This document shows, piece by piece, positions 44,100 through 54,725 of a DNA stretch of 64,000 bases. Under the pieces are notes generated by a model. It did no database searches. It was not told where the DNA came from and saw only the letters and a program-made list of their open reading frames with translations. A program made the position numbers and the translations under genes. This DNA comes from Branchinecta lynchi (Eukaryota; Arthropoda; Branchiopoda; Anostraca; Branchinectidae), in assembly GCA_023053575.1 (NCBI GenBank), contig JAKZAP010000014.1:15898938-15962937 (forward strand). The letters are read 5' to 3'. Numbering within the stretch: position 1 is the first letter of the stretch; the number at the start of each line of letters is the position of its first letter.

Positions 44100-44772
44100 A
44101 AGTGATCAACTTCCGGAAGGCAACTCACTGCGTGAAAACTTATTTTTCGTAAATCGTTTTCATCAAGCATACAACAGAGGTACAAACGAATACAGGTACC
44201 ACAAGTCCGACAGGATATACACAGGTACAAGCGCACAGGTATCAAACAAATTGACAAGGAGCATAGAGCACCAAATTTACGAAGACTAACGTCCTGACCG
44301 ATGCAAGTCTGGGATCAAAGCTGAAGAGCAAATCCCCCAACTGAAAGACTAATAGGGGCCACCGACAAGGAAGGCTGGACGGCACGCAGAGACTTTAACC
44401 ACTATCACTAGACAGGGCTACTCTGATCGGCTGCTTTGTTGAGCTGCCAATATGACTATTAGTGCTACTGAAGTGGACCCTAGCATTAAGATCACAATAG
44501 TAATATCTGTCAACAGTAAGCTCTTGTGTATTTATTTGACAAAAAGAAGCTGATAAAACTCAGCTACAATGAACTGGTAGGCAAAAAACTCAGATTGGCA
44601 AAGGTCTGTCCCAGTTTAGGCCTCTAGAAAACTATTACGCACTGTCCAAGTTGTGATCACGTCAGGTAAACGCTCAGTGTAGGGTTATCACCTGTTCTTG
44701 TTTCTAACAGGGGCCTTGATTGTAAATCAACATGGCACATGGCCACTTGCTACTACGAAAAACTCTGCTTAC
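44100..44772. other. Intron 3 remainder, nothing recognised
   Basis: No element identified. Confidence 0.35.
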
Positions 44773-44942
44773 TATATGCTGGTCCGAATGAGGTGAGTAA
44801 GACTCCAAAACCTCCTCATATTCGTGTACGACCTCTTCATGGACGTCGGAAATTCCAACCCCTTCAAAATCCACTGCCAGTTGATGAAATGGCGCTGCCG
44901 AGTAACAATGGTCCATGGTAATCAACTGCAGTAGGCCCAAAT
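44773..44942 (-). CDS. DIDO1: DIDO1-like exon 3
   Basis: Acceptor TTTTCTCTCAG and donor GTAAGCAGAG define 170 nt entering with two leftover bases and leaving in phase 0, as exons 2 and 4 require. The product is about 56 residues, with LGLLQLITMDHCYSAAPFHQ then an acidic stretch EEVVHEYEEVLESY. No domain is recognised. The opposite strand also has an open frame with a donor-like AATGAG/GTGAGT, but the phase fit with both neighbours favours this strand. Confidence 0.75.
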
Positions 44943-44987
44943 CTGAGAGAAAACAAAAATGAGTCAGGTTACAGAAACCAAAACATT

Positions 44988-45478
44988 AGTTGCGTTTTTG
45001 TCGACTTTTCATTCGCCTTTTCGATGGCTTTTTCCTTTTTTTGCGTTTTCGTAAAATGGTCCCAAGCACTGTTTGACAATTTCCCGTTTTTGTCAAAAAG
45101 GCAAACGCCGACTTTCGCCTTTTCCCTCGGCTTTTTGCAAAAAGGCAAACTTGGTAGGGGACCAAGTTACGCTCTCCTTTTGGCTTTTTGCCTCGCTACT
45201 TTAACCAGTTTATCCCAAAATCCAATAAAAGAGGAATTTGATTCAAAGTTAAAATCAGTATTTCGAGACTGTCTCGAATTTTAAAGATGAAAAATTTGAA
45301 GTGCAAGTAAAATACAAATAAAATGGCATTTGTCAAATAGTGTTTTCATCCGAGAAAAGTGAAAAGTCCTTAGTAGTAACGGCAACTTGCGAAAACGCGA
45401 GAATGTTAAAAAAGGCCTGAAAACGATTACAAGCCAAAGCTGAAACGGGAAAGGCAAAAGCCGAACAAAATCGCAACT
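44988..45478. mobile_element. Family K MITE, copy 1 (491 bp)
   Basis: Ends AGTTGCGTTTTTGTC and CAAAATCGCAACT are inverted; ATT flanks both sides (44985-44987 and 45479-45481). The interior has many GCCTTTT/AAAAGGC words that would pair with each other. A second copy at 61169-61650 has the same TIR and a 3-bp ATA duplication. Confidence 0.8.
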
Positions 45479-45481
45479 ATT

Positions 45482-46484
45482 AGCTCAAACCCGGTAGGTC
45501 TTTTGTAAATATCTAAAATTTGTGCAGTGTGGGTCTCCAGGGGGTTTCCAGGTGGGTCTTTTCTACAAGGTGATACAAATATTTCGGTTCATTTTTGCTT
45601 TGCTTCATCATTTATATACCATGGGGTTTCCTGTGCAAATACGTACATGCATTTAGTGTGGATTGACACCAACATCTACAAATCCAGGATGTTTGCATGG
45701 TTGTTGGCGACCTGACATGATAGAAGACAAAAGTTGGTAAAGTCCTTTACAAGTATTTCACTGAGCATGAAAGTATAAAACAAACCAGTCTGCAAAGGTG
45801 GGTCCTTCCTTACCATACTAACAAATGCAAAGAACACTGACTTGATTGATCCAACAATGGTTCTACTTGGGGCTGCACTAAACTTATTTATTCTGTTACT
45901 GTTGCCACTCCCCTACTGTGTTGCCTAGATCACAAAAAATTTCAATGAACTGAAAAAAAATGGGTGAGTTTCTAACAGACAATGTGATTTGACGGCTGAA
46001 AAGAACACTTTTAGAAACGTAACTCTCTCTTTACGATGTATTTACAGAATCCAAGAATAGTTCTAATCACTGCATCACAAAGTTTATCTACCCTACTAAG
46101 AATATCTCACCCCTATTTGTCGGGAAAAGCAAAATATATACGGCCGAGACTTCGTGGGTAGAAAAAGAAATGAATTAACATAAGAGTTCAGACGAGGTTC
46201 ACCATTTTCATCAACACCCCAGCGACATTCTGACAGCGAGGTCGCTCGTTTACATTATTCCTTCTTCAAGCTACGGTTATCAATGTCATATAGCACGAGA
46301 TTCATGGTGTTCGTGAAGAATATAAGCCTTGTACGAACAACCAGAACATCATGCTCGGACTGGACATGGGCTTCCTGCCTATCGCCCATGCCATGAAGAG
46401 AAAGACACACAAACGCCCAAATTCACAAAGGCAACCAAAACCACACAAACAGCTTTTCTTGCTTAACCAACCAATTCTGCTTAC
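45482..46484. other. Intron 2 sequence, nothing recognised
   Basis: No gene or repeat family recognised. Confidence 0.4.
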
Positions 46485-46589
46485 CAACATTGGCGGAGCT
46501 TAATTCCTCAGTTTCCTCCCCATCATCTCCCTCTACTCCACTATCATTGGCCGCCAAATATTCTAAAACTGCTGGTTCTTCACTCTCAT
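46485..46589 (-). CDS. DIDO1: DIDO1-like exon 2, acidic
   Basis: Acceptor TTCTGTTTCAG and donor GTAAGCAG bound a 105-nt exon whose phases (2 leftover in, 1 leftover out) fit exons 1 and 3. It encodes an acidic segment reading ESEEPAVLEYLAANDSG then EGDDGEETEELSS. No domain is recognised. Acidic N-terminal tracts before the PHD are common in the family. The 4.4-kb intron before it carries family B, a hAT-like MITE and LINE fragments. Confidence 0.82.
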
Positions 46590-46657
46590 CTGAAACAGAA
46601 ACGGAAATATAATCGAGATGGATCCTGCAATTTCCTTCTTATACCAGCAATCACTGT

Positions 46658-46692
46658 AGATGGCACTTGAACGAAGCTGCAAGCGCCATAAA
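46658..46692 (+). repeat. Solo family A terminal hairpin
   Basis: ATGGCACTTG (46660-46669) and CAAGCGCCAT (46680-46689) form the family A end hairpin with one mismatch, followed by AAAAATC as in A1. No family A body is attached. Confidence 0.55.
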
Positions 46693-46914
46693 AATCGGCT
46701 TAGTCACGTTTGTCCGTTACTCAATATACGTTCAAGGAAAAGCAACACATCTAATGTAGTTACTCTTTTGCTCTACTTCGCTCGGTTGCTTTACACCCTA
46801 TATAACAGCCAGCTTGTGGCGTCCAAAGTATTGCAGCAGTTTTGCATTATTTCCACGACCTCCGAAGTATCACAGCAGTCGAAAAGGAACATTGCAATAA
46901 GAAAAGGTGTCGAA

Positions 46915-47255
46915 AGATGGGCGAATCAAGGATTCGTCATCTTGCCCGGATTTGAACCTTCTGCTTGTCAGGCCGGATTTGAATTCCAAACCCTCACATC
47001 TCGAAATCCGCTCTAATTTCTAAGAGTCATCCTGTTTCCCGGTTTGTACACACTGTGCATCGGCAATCCGATCCCCATTACAACGGAATCTCTTCTATTC
47101 AAAAGAGAGATGGTTCATTGGGAGGGACTATAACCCATTTATCTTTTTGATCTCTATTAATGTCCGATTGGAATCCTCAGCATGAGATGGTGCATTCGCA
47201 TCTGTACCTAGTCCTGGATCCGGATTCGAATCCCTGCATGGTCGGATTCGGCTGT
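46915..47255. mobile_element. Diverged copy of the hAT-like MITE
   Basis: GATGGGCGAATC at the left and GGTCGGATTCG at the right match the 49914-50345 element, as do TTCTGCTTGTCAGGCCGGAT and GGATTCGAATCC inside. Confidence 0.65.
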
Positions 47256-47744
47256 GCCTGGGTTAACAGAGCGTTTACAAATTGTTTGTATGCATTCTGT
47301 GATGAAAAAGAATAGTAACCAGGATCTGAGGATCTACAAACAAATTGCTGTAAATCAACATCAGTGGCAATTTTTACCATGGCCCTCGGGCTGCTTATAG
47401 CAATAAACTATCTATCTAAACTATCTGTATACGGAACTGTCCCCAAGAAACTTTTTTAACAGGCAAAAATGACTTTCATTACGGACCACTGACCATTAAC
47501 CAACCCATGATTTTGCTAATGATGACCATAAAGTTTCACTGTCATAGAAGGGCCCTGGCCCGTATCCAGGAATTTATTTCGGGGGGGGGGGGGGGTGCGC
47601 ACAAAAAAGTGCAAAAAAGACATAGATCAGAGGGAAAAGTCTCTAAAATTGAGTATTTTTGTATGTTCCGGGGGGGGGGGGTTGAACCCAACGTAGTTTC
47701 ATTCCATCATTTATTTCTGGTGATTTCTTGTAAGTGTATTAGTT

Positions 47745-48400
47745 AATTTGTTTCTTGTGTGTCTGTGTATTTTGTAAATTTGTATTCCTTTTCTAGCTTT
47801 TAGCTATTCGGATTAAACTTGATTGATTGATTGAATATACAATTTTTCATCCACCTTCCAGAAAAGAATGTTGAGTGTCATGTGCTGGCTGGGGCTTGTT
47901 ATCCATGATTTTTGGCAGAGCTGAAGAAATTTCCAAAAGTGTGACGCTTGCATCTTTAACTTGGAAACACTCCGTTAGCATGTGGCTGTGGTATAACTTT
48001 GGCAAAAAAAGCAGGTGCTTCGCTTACTCAAAATAGCATCTTCTCATCTTCTGCAACTCCTTCTTCCGTAGAACATGTGCGGCACAATGTTCACAGACAG
48101 AACAAGATCAGACATTAAAGTATAGCACCTCAAGGTAAAAGAACTACTTTCCAATATTTACAGGCAATTTCGTTATACTTCTGATCTTGCACTTCGACTA
48201 CGGTTGTCTACTCGTTGGTCAGCTTGAAACTGTTTCTTCCTTCTTTTTCTGTTGTCAACTTGACAACTCCCGAATTTTGTGACTTTAGCTACCTCTGAAG
48301 AGCCGATTGCCAGGAAATGATGACGGCAAAGAAAGCAATTTGACAGTGTCTATATCTTATTTATTTATTTAAGACCCGCTTTTTGCGTAACAGCGGAGTA
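47745..48400 (-). pseudogene. Second copy of element H (3' part) next to a (GATT)n tail
   Basis: 47868-48095 is homologous to 18840-19060 (GTGCTGGCTGGGGCTTGTTA, CTCCTTCTTCCGTAGAACAT) and 48355-48400 to the H 3' end. At 47745-47836 a plus-strand tail ends TTGATTGATTGATTG, from another element. Confidence 0.6.
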
Positions 48401-48550
48401 TGAATAAAATACACAAAGTAAAATATCCATTCTAAAACAAACAAAATAATGTAAATAAACATGACAACATTCGTTTCATATAGATAAAAAACACACTAAA
48501 TAGACTTAAAATTTTTACAGTGACAAGCACATTAATAAGGTTCAGGAATG

Positions 48551-49613
48551 AACAAGACCAAAGGTGTCAATGGGATCCCAAAAATCTAAGATTTGATCCA
48601 GACAATTGGGTCTTCCAGGCTAATCGTCAGAGAAATCGGAGTTCAGATATTGTATCTACCTATCTATCTATACCTCTAAAAGCCATATCTATTTTGACGA
48701 TACTGAACGAAACTTCCTGCGTTATTACTGCCAAATTTGCGGTTTCGCCCGAATACCGAGCGAACTACTAGTCCAGCAAACAAAAGAAAATTCAGAAACG
48801 AAACCGGCGTATCTCCTTATCCCAATAAAGAACATCTAATCAGCTTTAAATAAAGCTTTGACTTAAAAAAAAAAAAATGCGGGTACAACCAGATTCCGGA
48901 CTAATTATGTCCTGGTAAAAAATGATCATCATATACAGACTCAGCGTCTCTTCTTACCCCTAAATCTATCATCTAATCAACTCCAGATAAAGCTTTTGCT
49001 TTTAATATATTTTCCGGTTTTGGCCGGATTACAGGCAAACTAGTTGTCCGGCGAAAAATGGTTTTCACCATCGGGTTCAGCATGTCTTCTTACCCCTAAA
49101 TAAAACATTTAATCAACATCAAATGAAACTGTTACTTCGAACCAACTTTCAGGTTTTGGCCGGATTCCGAACGAACTGCTTGTCCGACGAGAAAAAGATT
49201 TTCACCATCATGCTCAGCATGTCATCTTACCCCTAAATCAAACATTTAATCAACTTCAAATGAAACTTTTACTTTTAACCAACTTCACGGTTTTTGCCGG
49301 ATTCCGGACGGACTACTTGTCCGGCGAGAAAATGATTTTCACCATCGTGCTCTTACCCCATAATCGACTATCACATTAGCTGTTTAAAAATATTTTGTTT
49401 GTCCCTTAATTTGAACCCACTCTCCCACCCCCAAATATAGGGCTACAGAGCCCATCTACGAACCCGACCTTACCCTTGACCCAAACAATCTTCACACCAA
49501 GTTTCATCAAAATAGCTCATTCCCTTCGAGAGTTATCGTGCTTACAGACGGACGGACGGACAACTTTTGCAATGTCATAGGTATCCCTCCACTTACGTTT
49601 TGCGACCCCAAAA
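48551..49613 (+). mobile_element. Family B, copy B4
   Basis: Left AACAAGACCAAAGGTGTCAA then TGGGATCCCAAAAATC; four ~136-bp modules (CCGGATTCCGG, ACTTGTCCGGCGAGAAAA); right end ACAGACGGACGGACGGACAA, GTATCCCTCCACTTACGTTT and a mutated palindrome (49598-49613). Confidence 0.75.
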
Positions 49614-49913
49614 GCTGGCTAATAATTTCATGGGGTGAGAGGGCAGGATGTTTGTGGAGGGAAAATAGATTTGAATGCGAACGAAAAAGTATATTGACAC
49701 TATCCTGAACATTAAAGTTCAAAACGAATTTACGATTACGAAAAGATTTTTGAAGATACATCAGAAGTTTACAGTACTTAAAGAAACAACTTCTCAAATT
49801 TTTCTTTTTTCCTTACGATATGGTAAACTCCGGAACAATTGTGAACATAATGGGCCACAAAAAGCACTATACAGCCTTCCGAGCGTCTTGCGTGAATATT
49901 TTCCTCTATTATC

Positions 49914-50345
49914 CATAGATGGGCGAATCCGAATTCGGAGTCGGATATGAATCCAGGATTCGTGTTTTTTGTCAGATCCGAACCTTGTGCTTGTCAGGCT
50001 GGATTCGGACTCGGATTCCAAACCTTCAATCTTACGAATCCGCTAAAATTTCTAGTCTACATCCTTCCAGTTTCCGTTTTTCCAATTTTTACACAGTGGG
50101 CTTGGGCAATACATTTTTTGGTCTCCATCAACCACCCTCATTAATCTTTCACGTTATCTGATTACCATAGAGATCAATGTTTTTTTGTCATCTCTGACTT
50201 TTAGACTATAACCTACGTACATAATTTGATTTTTATTAAGGTCGGATTCGAATCTTCAGCATGAAATGGTAGATTAGGATTCGAATTCGTACCTAGCCCT
50301 AGATTCGGATTCGAATCCTTTCATGATCGGATTCGCCCATCTCTG
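49914..50345. mobile_element. hAT-like MITE (432 bp, 8-bp TSD)
   Basis: TIRs CATAGATGGGCGAATCCG and CGGATTCGCCCATCTCTG (one internal mismatch), flanked by CTATTATC at 49906-49913 and 50346-50353. An exact 8-bp duplication and CA-start TIRs are hallmarks of hAT transposons. Interior rich in GGATTCG words. Confidence 0.85.
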
Positions 50346-50529
50346 CTATTATCTTTATTATATGTCTACTTGATAAATCTATACAAGGAAGATTCTAATA
50401 TGCATTACAGCAAAAACTTTGCAATGTTCCAAGTGTGAACATGTGCTTTGAAGTCATTCGCAGTAGCCAGCCTTCAGAACCACAAACATTTCGAAAACAC
50501 CTTAACTGCATTTAAAAAGAGAAAAGAGC

Positions 50530-50980
50530 ATTTGTTAAAGGACAGAATGCAGAGTACCAAGTATCATCCTTATCTGTTTGACGTCCGTTAACATTGCCTG
50601 CAGAAAACCCAATGCAAATACGAAATACCGTTTCCAAGCTATGATTTTTGCTCCATTTTGCATCTGTCCTTATTTCAGTACCGAGCAATTTTAGAAATGA
50701 ACAAATGTCTCCTATCAACCATTCTTCTGGAATATTGTTCAACCAGATAAGCCCAAAGGTATATCTAGAAGAAATTCCAATACGATCCGGCTAGCGCTGT
50801 ACAAGATTTGAATGGATTGCGCTTTTTGTCTTGGAGTCTGCATGTGCAAACCTCCGGAAACAATCATCCCTATTTTGAAAACGTCACGCTCAGGAGAAGA
50901 ATGCTCTCCGTGTCTATGTCTGTAAATGTATTCTCCATGGCGTGTTCAAGTATGGTTTCATTGTTAAGGTATCCTTTAAG
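50530..50980 (+). mobile_element. Family C MITE, copy 4
   Basis: Left TTAAAGGACAGAATGC, right AAGGTATCCTTTAA; interior as other C copies (TTGTCTTGGAGTCTGCATGT). Ends about 15 bp from the donor of exon 1. Confidence 0.75.
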
Positions 50981-50993
50981 TACACAGGCCTAC

Positions 50994-51182
50994 CTAAAAT
51001 TCCATTCAGGCTGTCTCCAAGTATTTGCTTAGCCTGTTCTGACGTCAAGGCCTGTTCGATTTTGAATAGCTCCTCTTGGTCTATACTGCTGAAGAAGTTA
51101 CTTGTTCCTGAGCCATCCATCACAAATGATTTTCTTGAAGACTGTTCCTCGCACAACTGTACAACACTCAAATTCTGCTTTC
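50994..51182 (-). CDS. DIDO1: DIDO1-like exon 1 (first exon recovered)
   Basis: Acceptor TTTTTTCCAG ends at 51183; donor GTAGGC starts at 50993. The exon enters with two leftover bases and exits with one, matching exon 2. The frame is open across the exon and contains MDGSGTSNFFSSIDQEELFK followed by a helical stretch ending SLNGIL. The ATG of MDGSG has a good Kozak context (G at -3, G at +4) and may be the start codon, with everything upstream 5'UTR. Because the frame stays open upstream to the acceptor, a further coding exon cannot be excluded. A family C MITE lies directly downstream, ending about 15 bp from the donor. Confidence 0.75.
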
Positions 51183-51339
51183 CTGGAAAAAAGGTAAAAA
51201 TGTATAGAATGGTGGCTAGTAGTCTAGCAGACAGCTAACGCTATGTGACGGAGATAATGGTACCACTGAGTCAGAGATCGAAACAGTGGTACACAGCCCA
51301 GCATGGTGTGTGTCTACAGACTGACTGACTCCAATCAGT

Positions 51340-51910
51340 GGCGAAACTAGGGAGGGGCGTGGGGGGCAGCCCCCCCCCCCCCGGCCCACGAAAAATCCTG
51401 TCGGTAAATCGGTGGGTAAAACGTTTTTCAGACAGTCTCTGATACTGACAAAAGTTCTGTCGGCATGGCATGCTTTAGCATTCCTTTTCTGGTAACGACA
51501 AAAGCTCTGTCGGTAAGCCAGGAAACTTATTGTTGGAAAATCGGCAGCGTTTCTCGGTGTTGACGGCGCGTAGATTTGATTTTCGGTACCGGTAAGAGCT
51601 CTGACGAACATTTTCCTCATTTCGTTTCTGATACCAACGAAAGCTCTGTCGGTAAATCATGAAACTTGTTGTAGGGGAATTGGCAACGTCTGTCGGTGCA
51701 CGTATTCCGTTTTGAGTACCGACAAGAGCTCTCTACGAAAATCAGGAAACTTCTAGTTTGAAAATCGGCAGCGTTCGTCGGAGCTGAGACGGTGCGCGGA
51801 TTCGGTTTTCAGTACCGGCAAGAGCTCAGATAAAACACTTTCCTAATACCGTTTCTGATACCGACAGACGTCTGTCGGTTATCAGGTAGGTTCTTGTCTA
51901 GAAATCAGCA
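51340..51910 (+). repeat. Degenerate tandem repeat (GACAAAAGCTCTGTCGGT units)
   Basis: Units containing ACCGACAAAAGCTCTGTCGG, TCAGGAAACTT and AAAATCGGCAGCGT recur near 51436, 51494, 51629, 51715 and 51862, with a spacing near 140 bp for the full units. A 13-C run lies at the left edge (51370-51382). Each unit has an internal CCGACA-TGTCGG palindrome. Confidence 0.6.
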
Positions 51911-52713
51911 ATCTCCGCACCGACTTGTCGGTAATCAAGCCGATGATCGGACCGAGACACTGATATCTGTTGTTTTTAATTTTTCTTTACAGTGACTAGG
52001 AAAAGTCTTGTCGGTAAAATGGGAACTCTCTTTTTTGGTCTGTTTACACCCGTAATGAAAAAATATCTCGTCGCTAATTTCAGTATGTGTGAACTATTTG
52101 TCAGTGCAAAACTTTTTGATGTCGTTACTGGAATATTCTCGGCCGTTGGTACATCCGAAAATGCACTAACCAAACACCTTCATTCCTTTCTGTTCCTGTT
52201 TCCTCGAAATGTTCTTGAGTGATTTCTCTGTTCCCACCCATAAACTGCCCTTTTGGGTTGATCTAGCTGTTCATCAATCCAGAAAAAGTTCCACTTCATT
52301 TCAGTGACCTCCATTGATAGAATGAAGTGGAACATTTTCTCCCCCACCTACTCGGCCCACCGAGGTTGGATCAGGCCAGGATATCTGAATAACAGAACTA
52401 GGTCACATGGGCACGGTATTGCCAAGTTTATCTCAATCGCTCAACCGATTTGGTCCCTAAACGTTTAAGAAAATGCCCAGGACCCACCCAAATCCCCCCA
52501 CAGCATTACCATAATGGCCTGAAGAGGTTTGGACACGTAATGGGCCAACGGCATATATTTAGCATCCGCGTCTACAATGCATGAAGAATCACTGAAACGG
52601 ACGATTACGTCCAGTGGGCCTACCGGTCCGGTAGGCTGTCTGCACCAATGTTGTCGGCTAGTCGGTAAAAAAAACGCTGAGTCGCGGCAATATTTTTCGT
52701 AAAAACAGTCGAT
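51911..52713. other. Unassigned intergenic or upstream intron sequence
   Basis: No exon or repeat recognised. The gene's first exon or promoter could lie here or beyond; nothing in the sequence shows it. Confidence 0.35.
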
Positions 52714-54240
52714 TTTTGGGATCCCAAAACGTAAGTGGAGGGATACCTATGACATCGCAAAAGTTGTCCGTCTGTCCGTCCGTCCGTCCGTCTGTAAGCA
52801 CGATAACTCTCGAAGGGAACGAGATATTTTGATGAAACTTGGTGTGAGGGTTCGTTGGGTCGTCGGACCAGTCAAGTTCGTAGATGGGCTTTGTAGCTCT
52901 ACGTTTAGGGGTGGGGGAGGGGATTCAAATTAAGGGACAAAAAAAATATTTTGAAACAGCTAATGTGATAGTCGATTATGGGGTAAGAAGACATGCTGAA
53001 CACGATGGTGAAAACTATTTTGTCATCGGACAAGTAGTTCGCCCGGAATCCGGCCAAAACCGGAAAGTGTGTTGAAAGTTAAAGTTTTATTTGAAGTTGA
53101 TTAGATGTTCGATTTAGAGGTAAGAAGACATGCTGAAGACGATGGTGAAAATTATTTTCTCGACGGACAGGTATTTCGCCCGGAATCCGTCCCAAACCGG
53201 AAAGTTTGTTGAAAGTAAAAGTTTTATTTGAAATTGATTAGATGTTCGATTTAGGGGTAGGAAGACATGCTGAAGACGATGGTGAAAACTATTTTCTCGA
53301 CGGACAAGTATTTCGCCTGGAATCCGGCCCAAACCGGAAAGTTTGTTGAAAGTAAAAGTTTTATTTGAAGTTGATTAGATGTTTGATTTAGAGGTAGGAA
53401 GACATGCTGAAGACGATGGTGAAAACTATTTTCTCGACCGACAAGTATTTCGACCGGAATCCGGCCCAAACCGGAAAGTTTGTCAAAATTAAAAGTTTTA
53501 TTTGGAGTTGATTAGATGTTCGATTTAGGGCAAGAAGACATGCTGAACACTTATGTGAAAACAATTTTCTACCCGGACATGTAGTTCGTCCGGAATCCGG
53601 CCAAAACCGGAAATCTGTTGGAAGTCAAAGTTTTATTTCTAGTTGATTAGATAAGCGATTTAGGGGTAAGAAGAGATGCTGAGTCCCTGTATGACAATCA
53701 TATTTTACCCGGACATATAGTTCGACCGGAATCCGGCTGGAATCGGAAAATTTGTTATAAGCTAAATTTCTATTTGAAGTTGATTAGATGTTCATTACTG
53801 GGGAAAGAAGATACCCTGATTTCGGCCGGTACCGGGAAATTGGCAGAAGTGGCAGGAAGTTTTCGCCAAAACAGATATGACTTATAGTGGTAAACACACA
53901 TGCTGAATCCAAATCTGAACTTGGTTTTCTCAGGTGATTAGCTATTTGGCCTTAATTCTGTTTCTGAATTTTAATTGTAAAAATGTTCAAGGAGTCAAGT
54001 TGTCTGGATCAGATATTGAATTTTTGGGATCCCATCGAAACCTTTGGTCTTGTTTTCCTGGAAACAGTCAATTTTTTTAAAAATAGTCGGTTTAAAAATG
54101 TTCAAGGAGTCAAGTTGTCTGGATCAGATATTGAATTTTTGGGATCCCATCGAAACCTTTGGTCTTGTTTTCCTGGAAACAGTCAATTTTTTTAAAAATA
54201 GTCGGTTTCTCATAAAATTAGTAGATTTTCTGAAAATCAG
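52714..54240 (-). mobile_element. Family B, copy B5 (largest, tandem modules)
   Basis: Palindrome TTTTGGGATCCCAAAA (52714-52729), GTCCGTCTGTCCGTCCGTCC, TTTTGATGAAACTTGGTGTG, then at least six modules starting CCGGAATCCG at 53043, 53179, 53316, 53454, 53590 and 53726 (period 136-138 bp), then the far end GGGATCCCATCGAAACCTTT, present twice. Confidence 0.8.
53980..54209 (-). repeat. 115-bp tandem duplication of the family B end
   Basis: AAATGTTCAAGGAGTCAAGT and the 95 bases after it occur at about 53981 and 54096 with no difference I can see, so the duplication is recent. Confidence 0.8.
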
Positions 54241-54268
54241 CGAATTTTAGGTCAACACAGTCGTTTTT

Positions 54269-54624
54269 TATGGCACTTGCCCTTCGGCCAAGTGCCATAT
54301 AGCGGTCGCAATTTCTGTCCGTCCATCGGTCTGTCCAGGTTTTGCTAGTTCTGGCACTTCCACATAAGCTAGGACGATAAAACTTGGCAGGCGTATCAGG
54401 GACCCCAAATGATTAAGTTGGAAATAGTCACTTCCCCCATCCGAGCACCGTGGGGGGAGTAGAGGGGGGGGGAATCCGGAATCTTGAGGTATTTATAACT
54501 TTTGAACGGGTGATCGGATCTCGATGAAACTTGATATTTGGAAAGACCTCATGCCTCAGACAACCCATTTAAAATCCGGACCGGATCCAGTGACTTTTGG
54601 GGGGGGGGCTGGAGGGGGCAACCG
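54269..54624 (-). mobile_element. Family A, copy A3 (terminal fragment)
   Basis: Reverse orientation: hairpin TATGGCACTTG/CCCTTCGGC/CAAGTGCCATA (54269-54299), then TTTCTGTCCGTCCATCGGTC, GGACGATAAAACTTGGCAGG and G-rich modules. Cut off at 54625 by the hammerhead module. Confidence 0.75.
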
Positions 54625-54725
54625 GATTTATTCAAACAATGTTTACAACGGATACGTCAGCTATGATTTTTCATCAGCGATATTTCGGCCCTTCTTGGCA
54701 AGGGTCCTCGTCAGGCCTGACGAGA
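54625..54725 (-). ncRNA. Candidate minimal hammerhead ribozyme (copy 5)
   Basis: Minus-strand CTGACGA (complement 54708-54714), intact stem II, GAAATATC, then GCTGATGAAAAATCATAGC. The downstream hairpin has ATGA/TCAT where copy 1 has ACGA/TCGT, a compensatory change. Confidence 0.6.

Larger units (their letters stand above)
840..51182 (-). other. DIDO1: DIDO1/PHF3-family gene, 15 exons (3' end outside window)
   Basis: Gene-level entry. The fifteen exons listed separately share strand, have AG/GT boundaries and join in phase throughout (3,111 nt, about 1,037 codons). Domain order is acidic N-terminus, charged linkers, PHD finger (about residues 537-585), Cys/His motif (about 663-695), linker, then TFIIS-like central domain (about 885-1015). 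Known family members (DIDO1, PHF3, SPOCD1, yeast Bye1) bind histone H3K4me3 through the PHD and RNA polymerase II through the TFIIS-like domain in the nucleus. The SPOC domain that follows in this family is not seen and should lie left of position 840. The PHD core NNRFMICCDKC looks closer to DIDO1 than to PHF3; this is from memory, not an alignment, and invertebrates may have one ancestral member. The true first exon and promoter were not found. Confidence 0.9.

Noticed and set aside
44739..44921. Plus-strand frame with a donor-like AATGAG/GTGAGT
   Set aside because: The minus-strand reading has proper acceptor and donor and joins exons 2 and 4 in phase; the plus-strand frame has no partner exon.
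47819..47836. TTGATTGATTGATTG as a microsatellite of its own
   Set aside because: Better explained as the 3' tail of a retroposed fragment, as at 14763-14779.
53043..53800. Possible CRISPR-like array (regular 136-bp spacing)
   Set aside because: The whole 136-bp unit is conserved; there are no short repeats with unique spacers, and the context is eukaryotic.
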